NCBI RefSeq assembly: GCF_900101545.1
Contig: NZ_FMZU01000023.1
Coordinates: 62,001 to 126,000 of the forward strand
DNA: 64,000 nt
Direction: 5' to 3'
Origin: Variovorax sp. CF079
GTDB taxonomy: Bacteria > Pseudomonadota > Gammaproteobacteria > Burkholderiales > Burkholderiaceae_C
Part shown: in pieces, positions 9,783 to 18,514 of the stretch
How the letters are laid out: each line of letters begins with the position of its first letter
How positions within the stretch are numbered: the first letter of the stretch is position 1
Translations under genes and position numbers: made by a program
The notes under the pieces: generated by a model
Seen by the model: the letters and a program-made list of their open reading frames with translations, nothing else
Told to the model about the DNA's origin: nothing
Database searches by the model: none

Positions 9783-9950
9783 TACGGGGCATGCCGCTGG
9801 TGTGAGTGAGCGAATCGCGGCTGCCATGGGGGTCGCGCTTGCACGCCGGCACGTTTCCCAAGAAACAGGCCGATAGCGACGATGGTGCAAGAATAGGGTG
9901 TGCAGCAGTCCGTGGCCGGCACGCAAAGCCCGCGTGGCAGGCAGCCCTGA

Positions 9951-10400
9951 CTAGCGCAGTACCAGCACGGGCGTGTGCGAGTGGGTCAGGACGTGCAGCG
10001 TCTCGCTACCCATCAGCAGCCGCGTGAGGCCCCGGCGCCCGTGCGAAGCCATCACGATCAAGTCGCACTCGTGGGTTTTGGCGACGTCGACGATGGACTC
10101 GGCCACCAGGTTCGACTTCATGACCACGGCCTCCGCACTGCGAACCCCCTTGGCGAGCGCGGCGCTTTTGACTGCGTCGACCAACTTCTGGGCGGCAGCG
10201 ACCGAACGATGACGCGACTCTTCGATCTCCCGGTCGTTCAACAACACGGTCGAGCCGTCAAAGTAGCTGTGCGGTTCGAGGTGAGCGACAGTGACTGCAA
10301 ACAGCTCGGCCCCGGTCAGCACGCTCAGGTCGATCGCCTTGGCGACGGCCTGTTCGGACAGCGCGGAACCATCGGTAGCGACAAGAATGCGTTTGAACAT
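9951..10400 (-). CDS. Universal stress protein (UspA family, ATP-binding type)
   Basis: A 149-residue Usp, paralogous to the one near the left end: both begin MFKRILVATDGSALS and end with LTHS-x3-PVLVLR. The G-x2-G-x9-G-S ATP-binding signature is present (HGRRG...LLMGSE). The start was chosen at the conserved MFKRILV; the frame is open upstream but that part has no Usp character. It is transcribed toward the IS3 remnant and diverges from a membrane protein gene. A site resembling half an FNR box lies about 40 bases upstream but is too weak to call. Confidence 0.93.
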   Translation of the reverse strand: MFKRILVATDGSALSEQAVAKAIDLSVLTGAELFAVTVAHLEPHSYFDGSTVLLNDREIEESRHRSVAAAQKLVDAVKSAALAKGVRSAEAVVMKSNLVAESIVDVAKTHECDLIVMASHGRRGLTRLLMGSETLHVLTHSHTPVLVLR

Positions 10401-10596
10401 GGCGATTCTCCAAGGATAGCGAAGATTACTCCCGATTGACCCAGATCTTGCGTGCCGGCGGGCGCCGGGCAAATCCCCTCCGCAGTGGAGTGTGAGGATT
10501 GGGTTCGACGCGGACGCGAAGCGGACAAGTAGGTCGTGTCGCTCCAGAATGCTGGGATGCTGGCCGAAAGCCCTTATCGCTTGTGACCCTTCCACC

Positions 10597-12108
10597 ATGG
10601 ACCATGTCAAATTCGCCCTGAGGCTGCTGGTCGCCCTGTTTTTTATCACGCTGAGCTTCTTCTGGCTGGAAGCCGCATGGGATTTGTCGCACGCGATTGA
10701 CCCAGCCACCGGGGAGGCCGTGCGGCTGTCGCAACTTCGAGCGACGCCGGCGATGGTGCGTTCGCTCTCTTCGTCTTTCGCCGGCGCCTACAACACGCTG
10801 ATCGCCCTGCTGTTGACCTTCATCTCCCTGGCCATCCCGATCACAGCCAATCTCTACACCCCGAAGCTGATCGAAATCTTCATCCGCGACCGCATCAACC
10901 TGTTTGTGCTCTGCACCTGCGCGATTCTCGCCTCCCACAACCTGTTCGCCTTCAGCCTTTCGTTCGACCAATGGACCGGACAACTGCCGTTCGCGCTTGC
11001 GGTTGCCGGTGCGATCTTCGGCTGGCTCTTGCTGCTGCCGTACTACTTCTATGTCGTCAGCTTCATTGACCCGCTGACGATCATCAAGCGGGTGCGCAAC
11101 AGCCTGATGCACGAACTCGACGACGCTGCCGCCGGCAAGCATTCGGTGGCTGTGTCCCAGCATCGCGTCAACCAGAAGATCGCCAACCTCGGCAGCGTGC
11201 TGCTGCGCGCGGCGGATCGAGCTGATCGCGACGTGACCTTCGACGCAATCCAGACACACATGCTGGAACTGGCTCGCTTACGCGATGTGAAGGCGCGGCT
11301 GCCCGAGAAGTTCTTCCAGGTCGGCAACGACCTGCTCGTCGGCCTGTCCGGCGACGCCACCGACATTCTCAGCGAGGCCCGCATCTGGATGGAGCACCGC
11401 ATTGCCATTCAGTTGGTCCTGGCCTTCAAGAGCGTGCTGGGGAAGATGCCGGACGGCGTGAGCGCCATGGCCCAGGCGGTCAAGAACGCCGCGCACGAAG
11501 AGGCGTGCCGGCGCAACGATGCTGTCTTCGACCTGCTCGTGCGCGTGCTGAATTGTTTCACGCGCGAGGCGATCAAGAAGAAAGAGAATGCCTCCGTCTT
11601 CAATGTCGTCTACTCGTACAAGGCCCTGATCCGTCGCTTGCTCAGCGACCGTCCCGAGCAGGTTCCTCGACTGGTACGCTACCTGCGCTTTTACGCCGAG
11701 TACGCGCGCATGCAGGGGCTGCCTTTCATCTATGAACTGGTCAGTTACGAGTTGAGCGAACTGACCGAGCGCGCCTACGAGCGCAAGGCTGCGCCAGCGC
11801 GAGAGCTGCTCGATGCCGTGCTCGCCTTCGACGGCGCCGCGCAGAGCGTAGGCTTGGTCAAGTCGCGTGCAATTCTCGCGGCCTATTTCCTCGAGTGCGG
11901 GTTGACGCAGGAGTTGGAACTCGTGGAGGCCTCGTTGCGGGGCGTGACGCCGGCTGTCATCGAGAAAGCGAAGCTCGGCATCCTTTCCGTGCAGGACCGA
12001 GTGTTCTGGGAACTGAATGACCGCGGCCTCAACTTCGACTTCGTCGAACCGCAGCGCCGGACACGGGTGACCGAAGTCTTCGAGCGGCTGAAGGCCAACA
12101 CAAGCTGA
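10597..12108 (+). CDS. Polytopic membrane protein of unknown function
   Basis: 503 residues. The first 180 contain about four hydrophobic helices (around residues 9-26, 67-85, 102-125 and 135-155), followed by a long, mostly helical, charged soluble region. No catalytic motif is recognised. The architecture of N-terminal helices and a large cytoplasmic domain recalls DUF2254-type predicted membrane proteins, but that is a weak resemblance. The ATG at 10597 was chosen because it begins just before the first membrane helix; an upstream extension of the frame lacks protein-like character. It stands alone, divergent from the second universal stress protein. Confidence 0.75.
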   Translation: MDHVKFALRLLVALFFITLSFFWLEAAWDLSHAIDPATGEAVRLSQLRATPAMVRSLSSSFAGAYNTLIALLLTFISLAIPITANLYTPKLIEIFIRDRINLFVLCTCAILASHNLFAFSLSFDQWTGQLPFALAVAGAIFGWLLLLPYYFYVVSFIDPLTIIKRVRNSLMHELDDAAAGKHSVAVSQHRVNQKIANLGSVLLRAADRADRDVTFDAIQTHMLELARLRDVKARLPEKFFQVGNDLLVGLSGDATDILSEARIWMEHRIAIQLVLAFKSVLGKMPDGVSAMAQAVKNAAHEEACRRNDAVFDLLVRVLNCFTREAIKKKENASVFNVVYSYKALIRRLLSDRPEQVPRLVRYLRFYAEYARMQGLPFIYELVSYELSELTERAYERKAAPARELLDAVLAFDGAAQSVGLVKSRAILAAYFLECGLTQELELVEASLRGVTPAVIEKAKLGILSVQDRVFWELNDRGLNFDFVEPQRRTRVTEVFERLKANTS

Positions 12109-12199
12109 CTGCCGGGACCGCGTCATCGAACAAGCGATGCCCCGCCATTGCGACCAAGAGCCGAAGACCGGCAATGCCGCCTGCGCCCAGGCTGGCGCG

Positions 12200-12440
12200 C
12201 TACAGCAAGCCCTTGGCGTCGCGCGGGGTGTGGCATTCCATGCGGTGGCCGACGTTGGCGAGGTACTCCCCGTATTTCACCTTCTTGCTGGTGGCCGGTG
12301 CCTGTACGCTCTTGACGACCGGGCCGTAACTGGTCGGCAGACGGATGTTGAATTTCGACTTGGGTACTTCATTCCTGACGGCGGGCTGCACCCTCAGGTA
12401 GGCGATGATGGCGGCAAGGTTGGCGAACGACCGAATTTCA
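12200..12440 (-). pseudogene. Cytochrome c C-terminal fragment with a damaged haem site
   Basis: The minus strand encodes AIIAYLR, then a stretch of about 60 residues ending in GEYLANVGHRMECHTPRDAKGLL. The order (end of one haem domain with the AYLR helix, a linker, then the haem-binding motif of the next domain) is that of membrane-anchored diheme or triheme class I cytochromes of the alcohol/aldehyde dehydrogenase type. The expected C-x-x-C-H motif reads R-M-E-C-H, so the first haem-binding cysteine is lost. The frame stops soon after, and no signal peptide or start is present. It is a decayed remnant next to the 3' end of acetyl-CoA synthetase. Confidence 0.65.
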
Positions 12441-12508
12441 GGCCGACAGAACCGCGTTCAGATTGCAGGCGCAGCTTGGCCACGAAGCGCAGTCGCCCGA
12501 GTACGGTT

Positions 12509-14566
12509 CTATTTGGCCAGCTCCCTGATCCGGTCGACGACCTCCGGATTGGCGAGGGTGGACACGTCGCCTGGATCCTGACGGTTCGAAATCGCTGCGA
12601 GCACGCGCCGCATGATCTTTCCCGAGCGCGTCTTGGGCATGTCGGGAACGACGATCACCCGGCGCGGACGCGCAATGGCGCCGATTTCGGACACCACCGA
12701 TGCCGAGACCCGGTCGGCAATCTCCGCGGAAGGTGCCAGCCCCAGCTTCAACGCGACATACAGGTCGGGCACCTTGCCCTTGACCGGGTCGGCCACCGGA
12801 ACCACGGCCGCCTCGACGACCTCTGGCACGAGCAGCGCAGCCGATTCGATTTCCTTGGTGCCCAGGCGGTGGCCGGCAACGTTGATCACGTCGTCGATGC
12901 GGCCGAGGATGCGGTAGTACCCGTCGGCCGTTTGCACCGCGCCGTCGCCCGCCAGGTAGGGCCAGTCGCGCCAGTCCTTGCTCTTGGGATCCTTGCAGTA
13001 GCGCGAGTAGTACTGGCGCACATAACGCTCGGGATCCTTCCAGATCGTCTGGAAGCCGCCCGGCCAGGGATTGCGGATGCAGATGTTGCCGGCCTTGCCC
13101 GAACCGCTGGCGAGCTCCTTGCCCTGATCGTCGTAGATCACCGGATGAATGCCGGGAATCGCGGGCCCGGCGCTGCCGGGTTTCATCTGGTGGATGCCCG
13201 GCACCGTGCTGCAGAGGAAGCCGCCGGTTTCGGTCTGCCACCAGGTGTCCACGATGACGGCTTCGCCCTTGCCGACCATGCGGTGGTACCACTTCCACAC
13301 CTCGGGCTCGATCGGCTCGCCAACGGTCGTCATGTGCTTGAATTGGTGGCTGTATTTCGCTGGCTCGTCGGGTCCGTCGCGCCGCAGCGCGCGGATTGCC
13401 GTGGGCGAGGTATGGAAGATGTTGACATCGAGTTGTTCAGCGATGCGCCATGGCCGGCCGGCATCCGGATGGGTCGGAACGCCTTCATACACGACCGTTG
13501 AAGCAGCGAGCGCCAACGGGCCGTAGACGATGTAGGAATGGCCCGTGATCCAGCCGATGTCGGCCATGCACCAATACACGTCCTCGGGGTGGATGTCCTG
13601 GATGTATTTGGATGTCCAGGTGACGTAGGCGAGGTAGCCGCCGATCGAATGTTGGCAACCTTTCGGCCGCCCGGTGGTGCCGCTCGTGTACATCAGGAAC
13701 AGCGGCGCCTCGGCCGGCATCGGCACGGGCTCGACACGATGGCCGCGGAACTTACCGAGCAGGTCGTTGACGATGACGTCGCGCCCCTCGACCAGCTGCC
13801 TGGCGCTCGAGGTTTTGCCCGGGTAGCGCTGCCAGACCAGGACCTTGTCGATCTGCTGGCCGAGGCTGGAGGCCTCTTTCACCGCGATGTCAGCCTTTTC
13901 CTTGTGATCGAGCAGATGGCCGGCACGGTAGTACGCGTCCATCGTGATCAGCACGCGGCTCTCGGAATCCCAGATGCGGTCGGCACAAGCCTTGCCGCTG
14001 AAGCCGCTGAACACCTGTGAGTGGATCACGCCGAGCCGCGCGCAGGCGAGCATGGTGATCGGTAGTTCCGCCACCATCGGCATATGCAAGGTCACGCGGT
14101 CGCCTGCCTTGAGTCCGCAGAAGTCGCGCAACAGCGCCGCGAACTCGTTGACGCGGACGAATAGTTCTTGATAGGTCAGGTGCTGTACCGGCTCGTTCTC
14201 CGGCTCGGGCACGAAATGGATCGCGGTCTTGTTCTTGTGTTTGACGAGGTGGCGATCGACGCAGTTGTGGCAGGCGTTGATCCTGCCGCCGACGAACCAG
14301 CGCCAGAACGGCGGGTTGCTGGCATCGAGCGTCGTCTGCCAGTGCTGGTACCAGTCGAGAAGGTCCGCGAATTCCTTGAAGCACTCGGGGAATTTGTCGA
14401 GGGCAAAGCGCTGGAAGATGCCGGCGTCGGTCAAGTTGGCCTGCGCGACAAACCGGCTGGACGGCGCGACATAGTCCTCTTCCGGCCAATGCACCGCGAT
14501 CTGTGCCTCGGAGACTTCAACAGTCTGCTGCTCCGCGGCATGGCGAGACGACCTGTGTTCAGTCAT
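12509..14566 (-). CDS. acsA: Acetyl-CoA synthetase (AMP-forming)
   Basis: Activates acetate to acetyl-CoA through acetyl-AMP. The 685-residue protein has the N-terminal ACAS domain (WFVGG, NACHNCVDRH), the P-loop motif YTSGTTGRPKG, the acetate-pocket motif DTWWQTETGG, the hinge region with LGRIDDVINVAGHR, and the C-terminal PKTRSGKIMRR whose lysine is catalytic and is the usual acetylation target. The start was set at MTEHRSS because a strong AGGAG lies nine bases upstream; longer readings include that site. It is divergent from the ACT-domain gene. The long N-terminal segment (about 50 residues before the ACAS domain) is slightly longer than in E. coli Acs. Confidence 0.95.
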   Translation of the reverse strand: MTEHRSSRHAAEQQTVEVSEAQIAVHWPEEDYVAPSSRFVAQANLTDAGIFQRFALDKFPECFKEFADLLDWYQHWQTTLDASNPPFWRWFVGGRINACHNCVDRHLVKHKNKTAIHFVPEPENEPVQHLTYQELFVRVNEFAALLRDFCGLKAGDRVTLHMPMVAELPITMLACARLGVIHSQVFSGFSGKACADRIWDSESRVLITMDAYYRAGHLLDHKEKADIAVKEASSLGQQIDKVLVWQRYPGKTSSARQLVEGRDVIVNDLLGKFRGHRVEPVPMPAEAPLFLMYTSGTTGRPKGCQHSIGGYLAYVTWTSKYIQDIHPEDVYWCMADIGWITGHSYIVYGPLALAASTVVYEGVPTHPDAGRPWRIAEQLDVNIFHTSPTAIRALRRDGPDEPAKYSHQFKHMTTVGEPIEPEVWKWYHRMVGKGEAVIVDTWWQTETGGFLCSTVPGIHQMKPGSAGPAIPGIHPVIYDDQGKELASGSGKAGNICIRNPWPGGFQTIWKDPERYVRQYYSRYCKDPKSKDWRDWPYLAGDGAVQTADGYYRILGRIDDVINVAGHRLGTKEIESAALLVPEVVEAAVVPVADPVKGKVPDLYVALKLGLAPSAEIADRVSASVVSEIGAIARPRRVIVVPDMPKTRSGKIMRRVLAAISNRQDPGDVSTLANPEVVDRIRELAK

Positions 14567-14702
14567 GACGGTCACTCCTTTTTTTGGGCAGATCGAATTT
14601 CCAAGCAGAAACAACTACACCACTCTGCCCATGCTTGTCAACCCGGAGGTTTTGGCCTAGCCTCTGGTTGGACACGTCACCAGCAGAAAAGGAGGATCAA
14701 TC

Positions 14703-15125
14703 ATGGATCTTCTCGTGGAACGTACGGATGTATGGGCAGCGGACATCCAGGACCGGCCCGGCGGCCTTGCCGAGGTGCTGGATACGCTGCGCGAAGCGGG
14801 GGCAGACCTGCAATTCATCGTTGCGAGGCGTAGGCCGGACAAGCCCGCGACGGGGGTCGTCTATGTCACGCCGCTGCAGAACGACCGTGAAATCCGTGCG
14901 GCGGCACAGGTGGGCTTCAACGTGACGCAAAGCCTTCACTCGGTTCGAGTCATGGGCCCGGATCGCCCGGGCATCGCTGCGGAGTTGACGCAAAAGCTTG
15001 CCGCCGGGGAAATCAATCTTCGCGGCTTCTCGGCCTCCGTGATCGGCAAACAGTTCGTGGCCTATATCGCGGTCGACTCGCTGGGCGACGCCAACAAGGC
15101 GATGGAAATCCTGTCGAAGGTCTGA
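14703..15125 (+). CDS. Tandem ACT-domain (amino-acid-binding-like) protein
   Basis: 140 residues containing two ACT-like units: residues about 8-70 (VWAADIQDRPGGLAEVLDTL) and 75-140 (SVRVMGPDRPGIAAELTQKL). Both show the D-R-P-G turn that binds small ligands in ACT domains. There is no catalytic domain, so it is a stand-alone regulatory or ligand-sensing protein. It begins after a near-perfect AAGGAGGA ribosome binding site and diverges from acetyl-CoA synthetase, sharing its 136-base control region. A regulatory link to acetate or amino-acid metabolism is an inference from position only. Confidence 0.85.
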   Translation: MDLLVERTDVWAADIQDRPGGLAEVLDTLREAGADLQFIVARRRPDKPATGVVYVTPLQNDREIRAAAQVGFNVTQSLHSVRVMGPDRPGIAAELTQKLAAGEINLRGFSASVIGKQFVAYIAVDSLGDANKAMEILSKV

Positions 15126-15370
15126 GATCGCGACGACGGGTTTCGGCGCACGAAATGCGGTGGTTGCGTGCGGGCACGGTTGCACAGCTGCCGCGCGCTT
15201 GCTCCCGCCTGGTTCGGCATTGAGCCGGTTGAGGTCAAGCTGTAAGTCGAGCCTGCGACGCGAAACGCGTGCCGGAAAAAGGCAGGCTCGGGGTGTTTTA
15301 CAGAAATGAGGCGGGACAGAGCGGGTGGATAGTGATTCGGTACTGTCGGACTACGCATCAAACTGATGCT
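15126..15370. other. Intergenic region without a gene
   Basis: Lies between the convergent ends of the ACT-domain gene and a small minus-strand gene. No convincing frame, RNA gene or hairpin terminator was seen. Confidence 0.4.
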
Positions 15371-15631
15371 TCACCAGAACTTCCACCATGGCCGCGGTTC
15401 GGGGCTACTCGGTTGCTCGGGCGTCGCGAGAGGCGAGACCTGGCTGTCCCGCACGCGGCGACGAAGTTCGGCCTCGAAAGCATGCGCGAGGCCAAAGGCG
15501 AGCTCATCCCCGCGTGCGGCCCGACTGCGCCATTCCCGGGCCAACTCGGCCAATTGATCGTCGTCGAGTTCATGCGGCGGCACGCGGTCACTCACGTCCG
15601 CTCGTTTCTCAATTTCGTTGGGAGAAGACAT
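15371..15631 (-). CDS. Small hypothetical protein with a WWKFW tail
   Basis: 86 residues, acidic and helical at the start (DDDQLAELAREWRSRAARGDELAFGLAHAFEAELRRR), then a Pro-rich linker ending in the aromatic sequence PWWKFW. Similar short helical proteins with this type of aromatic tail are common in Burkholderiales, but no function is known to me. Composition and codon use look coding. The gene lies downstream of a ribbon-helix-helix gene on the same strand, separated by 354 bases without a clear gene. Confidence 0.6.
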   Translation of the reverse strand: MSSPNEIEKRADVSDRVPPHELDDDQLAELAREWRSRAARGDELAFGLAHAFEAELRRRVRDSQVSPLATPEQPSSPEPRPWWKFW

Positions 15632-15985
15632 TCAGTGCCTGATGAGGCGGCTACGCAAAATACCGCGCGCCGCGTTGTCATGGCCGCCGCTGGGCTTGAC
15701 ACTTTCAATCGTCGAGTTGCGCACAAGGCCGAGGATCGCCATGTGGCTCGGCGACTCTCGTGCTGACCGAGGGCCGCCGCGCGCGGCCCACGAAGTTTCG
15801 CAGTCGCCGTTGCCGACAGCACGTAGCGACCAGAGCCATTGGGACCAGATCGCGCTTCGCAGACCGTCCCCGAGAAAAATGCATGCACCCAGCATCCGAA
15901 CTGGGCAAAGATTTCCGGGCTGCCGACACCAACCACTGTACCGTCCGACAGTTTTCTCAAATGTTCTCGCACGCGTCAGCGGCTA
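15632..15985 (-). other. Unclear segment, possible small minus-strand gene
   Basis: A GTG-started frame of 126 codons (15592-15972) begins 14 bases after the ribbon-helix-helix gene stop and its first 50 residues look protein-like (SDGTVVGVGSPEIFAQFG). The rest is Arg-, Ser- and Ala-rich, as in out-of-frame readings, and it overlaps the next gene. It may be a decayed gene; I do not call a product. Confidence 0.3.
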
Positions 15986-16183
15986 TCAGGGCTTCGCAGG
16001 CATTTCCTCGTCTTGCTCCATTCCGCTTGGGACGAAGGTGACGCCGTGGTGCGCCAAGTAGTCGCGAATCAGACGTCGAACGACCTGCGAAGGCGTGACA
16101 TCCTGGCGGGCGCAAAGTGCCTCAAAGGCCTTTTTCTTCGAGGGATCGACCAGCACCGTCAGGCGCGCTGTCTTGAGTTCCAT
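15986..16183 (-). CDS. Ribbon-helix-helix (CopG/MetJ-type) regulator or antitoxin-like protein
   Basis: 65 residues. The start MELKTARLTVLVDP forms the DNA-contacting beta strand, followed by helix-turn-helix segments (KKKAFEALCARQ, TPSQVVRRLIRDYLAHHG) of the ribbon-helix-helix fold, which binds DNA as a dimer. It is clearly paralogous to the larger protein encoded just before the Hyf-like operon: the first 45 residues match closely. No toxin gene is recognised next to it. A 19-base inverted repeat 23 bases upstream of the start is a good candidate autoregulatory site. Confidence 0.85.
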   Translation of the reverse strand: MELKTARLTVLVDPSKKKAFEALCARQDVTPSQVVRRLIRDYLAHHGVTFVPSGMEQDEEMPAKP

Positions 16184-16205
16184 GAGCTATCCCTATGTCA
16201 GTTTC

Positions 16206-16224
16206 ATGATAATAACAGTATCAT
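16206..16224. promoter_or_regulatory. Inverted repeat, candidate operator for the ribbon-helix-helix gene
   Basis: Perfect six-base arms ATGATA and TATCAT separated by seven bases (ATAACAG). It is in the AT-rich leader immediately upstream of the minus-strand ribbon-helix-helix gene, the usual location for negative autoregulation. Confidence 0.45.
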
Positions 16225-16413
16225 CCAGCGCAATCGAATTGCAAGCTAGGCCAAGGCGTTTCTGATGCCCGCTTGGCCGAGATGCCAGAGCTGTTCATTG
16301 CATTGTCTCGTTGATTCCTGCGCACCGCACGCGGCTTGGCCGTCCGGTTCGCTGAAGCACGTAACCGGACGAGTTAGAGACGGCTTCGCGGCGCCCAAGG
16401 CTCTGGAACACCA

Positions 16414-17250
16414 ATGACGGCTCTCAGCGCCGCCGTACGGTTGGACGCGCTCGGCGCCTTCTTCCTGGCCTGGTCACTCCCGATGATCTTGCTGGGCAGC
16501 GTCTATGCGGTCGGCCACCTGCGGCCGCACTTCACATCGAAGCGTCATCTGGGGGTGCACTACGCACTGCTGAACCTGACGGCCCTGTCGTTCGTGCTCG
16601 TCTACACCGCGGATCTGAGGATCTGATCTTCCTGCTCGGCTGGGAGACCGCCGCTCTGGCCGCATGGCTCCTCGTCATCTGGGATTACACGAACCAGAAA
16701 GTCCGCTTCGCCGGGTTCAACTACCTGGTGTCCACGCACATCGGTCTGATCTTCCTGGGTGCGGCGTTCATGATCCTGTACACGCACTCGGACTCGTGGG
16801 ACCTCAGCAGCTTCGGACGATGACTGCGCGACAACGCGAGCTCGGAACGCAACCTCGTCTTCCTGCTGCAGGTCACGGGCTTCGGCCTTAAATCCGCGTT
16901 CTTTCCGTTTCCTTCCTGGCTGCCACGGGCCCACGCAGCGGCGCCAGCCCATGTGTCGGCGCTGATGTCGAGTGTCATCCACAAGGCCAGCCTCTACGCA
17001 CTGGTGCGCTTCGCTTTTTCTGATCGGCAAGCCTGACGAATGGATGGGCTGGTTCCTGATCGGCTTCTCCGTGCTATCGGCGGTGGTCGGCGCCCTGTAC
17101 ACGGTCGGGCAACGCGACCTGAAGCGTCTGCTGGGCTACTCGTCGACCGAAAACGTGAGCATCGCCAGCATCGGCTTCGGTGTCGGGTGCCTCGGACTGA
17201 GCTGGGGCAACGCCTCGCTGGTAGCGATCGGATCCGCAGGTGGATTGCCC
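16414..17250 (+). pseudogene. Decayed second HyfB-like proton-translocating membrane subunit
   Basis: The three frames together give a HyfB/NuoL-type antiporter subunit: LDALGAFFLAWSLP, then LIFLLGWETAALAAWLL, then FGLKSAFFPFPSWLPRAHAAAPAHVSALMS, then RDLKRLLGYSSTENVSIASIG. The frame is broken near 16620, by an in-frame TGA at 16822 (probably from TGG) and again near 17020, and homology stops after about residue 275 of a protein that is usually 450-670 residues. It is more like a second type of HyfB than a copy of the intact hyfB downstream, as loci of this kind often carry two. Loss of this subunit may have altered the complex. Confidence 0.8.
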
Positions 17251-17319
17251 TCCAACGGACGACGGATAGCGCGTCGGCTCCATCGCCGCATCGCGGTGGC
17301 CGCACCTGCAGCGATCCGG

Positions 17320-17409
17320 CATCCGCATCCGCATCCGCATCCGCATCCGCATCCGCATCCGCATCCGCATCCGCATCCGCATCCGCATCCGCATCCGCAT
17401 CCGCATCCG
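17320..17409 (+). repeat. Fifteen perfect tandem copies of CATCCG
   Basis: A 90-base uninterrupted hexanucleotide array with no sequence variation between units. It lies about 70 bases beyond the point where the HyfB-like pseudogene loses homology. Read in one frame it would encode alternating His and Pro, on the other strand Asp and Ala, but no intact gene includes it. Perfect identity implies recent slippage expansion, so the copy number is likely to vary between strains. Confidence 0.95.
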
Positions 17410-17682
17410 CCAAACATGTTAATATCATTACCATTGCAATTACACTTTCAACGCATTACATTTGCCTTGAAGCTTATGCCTCCTTGAGTGCGTTGGCTAG
17501 TCCAGCGTCGAGAAATCGCGTCGCTGGCCACACTTGCAGTGCGGAGGCTCGATTACGTGGGGTTCATTCGCCCGACTCTTGCTATCGTTCCGGCAGCGAC
17601 GGCGATCGCAGTTCGAGTTGGCCGGCGGTGTTCACCGAGACGACGGTTGATCAACGTCGTTCGAGGGGCCTGAGGCGACGCC
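17410..17682. other. Intergenic region with an AT-rich island
   Basis: Immediately after the hexamer array, about 65 bases (17412-17480) are strikingly AT-rich compared with the surroundings. This may hold the promoter of the following gene or be foreign DNA. No gene was found. Confidence 0.4.
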
Positions 17683-18468
17683 ATGCCCCAACAGCATTTC
17701 AACAAGCCCGCGGCGGCCTGCGGATCACAGCTGAACCACAACCTGATGCTGGTGCAATTCCTGCCACCCAGCGGGAAACCACGAGTTTGTGCAGCACTCT
17801 GGCGCGAGGGTGACCGTGTACGCCTCGCGGCGCCGCTCATGCGCGCGCGCAACGGTGTTCGGGATCCGAAGTCCTATGCACGGCAGTTTCCCGATGCCTT
17901 GGCGTCGATCGATGCCTTCGAAGAAGCCATGACCTGGCTGGATGCAGCGTGCTACGCCGCTGCCGATCCGCACGAGGTTGATACCGCATGTCAGCAACAC
18001 CCCGAGTGGCGATTGCGATGCGTGCGGTACGACGGAGGCGACGCCAGCCTGTTAGGGCTGGCAGGTCTGATTCGGGCGACCGAGACCGCTGGCGCCTTCC
18101 CGGAGACGATCATGCGCGATTGCCTGCTGGAAATGATCAGGCAGATCCTGAAGAACGCCCCTGATTTGGTGGCAGGACAAATCGAATCGACCTCTCAAAA
18201 GGGGGATGACGTCGCAACGCTGGACCTCGGGCTGGATCGAGCGGTGGTTGTCACCTTGCTCGCGAACATCACCTCGACGGACGTCGTACATCAAGGGGTG
18301 CTGGCACACCACAGGATGACCGCCCCGAACAATGCTCGGACCCAATGCCTGCTCGTAGTGCCCAATCTCCAAATCAACCAGCCGACGTTCCTCACTCCGC
18401 GCGTGGTGATCACCAACATGGACACCGATCACGTTCGTGCCTCGCTGGTACACATGGCTAAGCACTGA
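17683..18468 (+). CDS. Hypothetical protein, unknown function
   Basis: 261 residues with no membrane segment or signal peptide. No family was recognised. The protein has balanced composition, clear coding bias and three Cys residues in the central part. It is followed after 46 bases by a spermidine-synthase-fold gene, and the two may be expressed together. Both lie between the decayed HyfB-like gene and the intact Hyf-like operon, so they look like an insertion into an older locus. The ATG at 17683 follows a GAGGCGA element of moderate strength. Confidence 0.7.
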   Translation: MPQQHFNKPAAACGSQLNHNLMLVQFLPPSGKPRVCAALWREGDRVRLAAPLMRARNGVRDPKSYARQFPDALASIDAFEEAMTWLDAACYAAADPHEVDTACQQHPEWRLRCVRYDGGDASLLGLAGLIRATETAGAFPETIMRDCLLEMIRQILKNAPDLVAGQIESTSQKGDDVATLDLGLDRAVVVTLLANITSTDVVHQGVLAHHRMTAPNNARTQCLLVVPNLQINQPTFLTPRVVITNMDTDHVRASLVHMAKH

Positions 18469-18514
18469 AATCCAAGTAGCCCCTCAATCAAGAAACAGAA
18501 AATCGACCTTGCTC

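Noticed and set aside
10436..10449. Second FNR box upstream of the second universal stress protein
   Set aside because: TTGACCCAGATCTT keeps only part of the second half-site (ATCTT instead of ATCAA), too weak to claim.
17320..17409. Tandem repeat considered as a CRISPR array
   Set aside because: The unit is six bases with no spacers, so it is a simple microsatellite.
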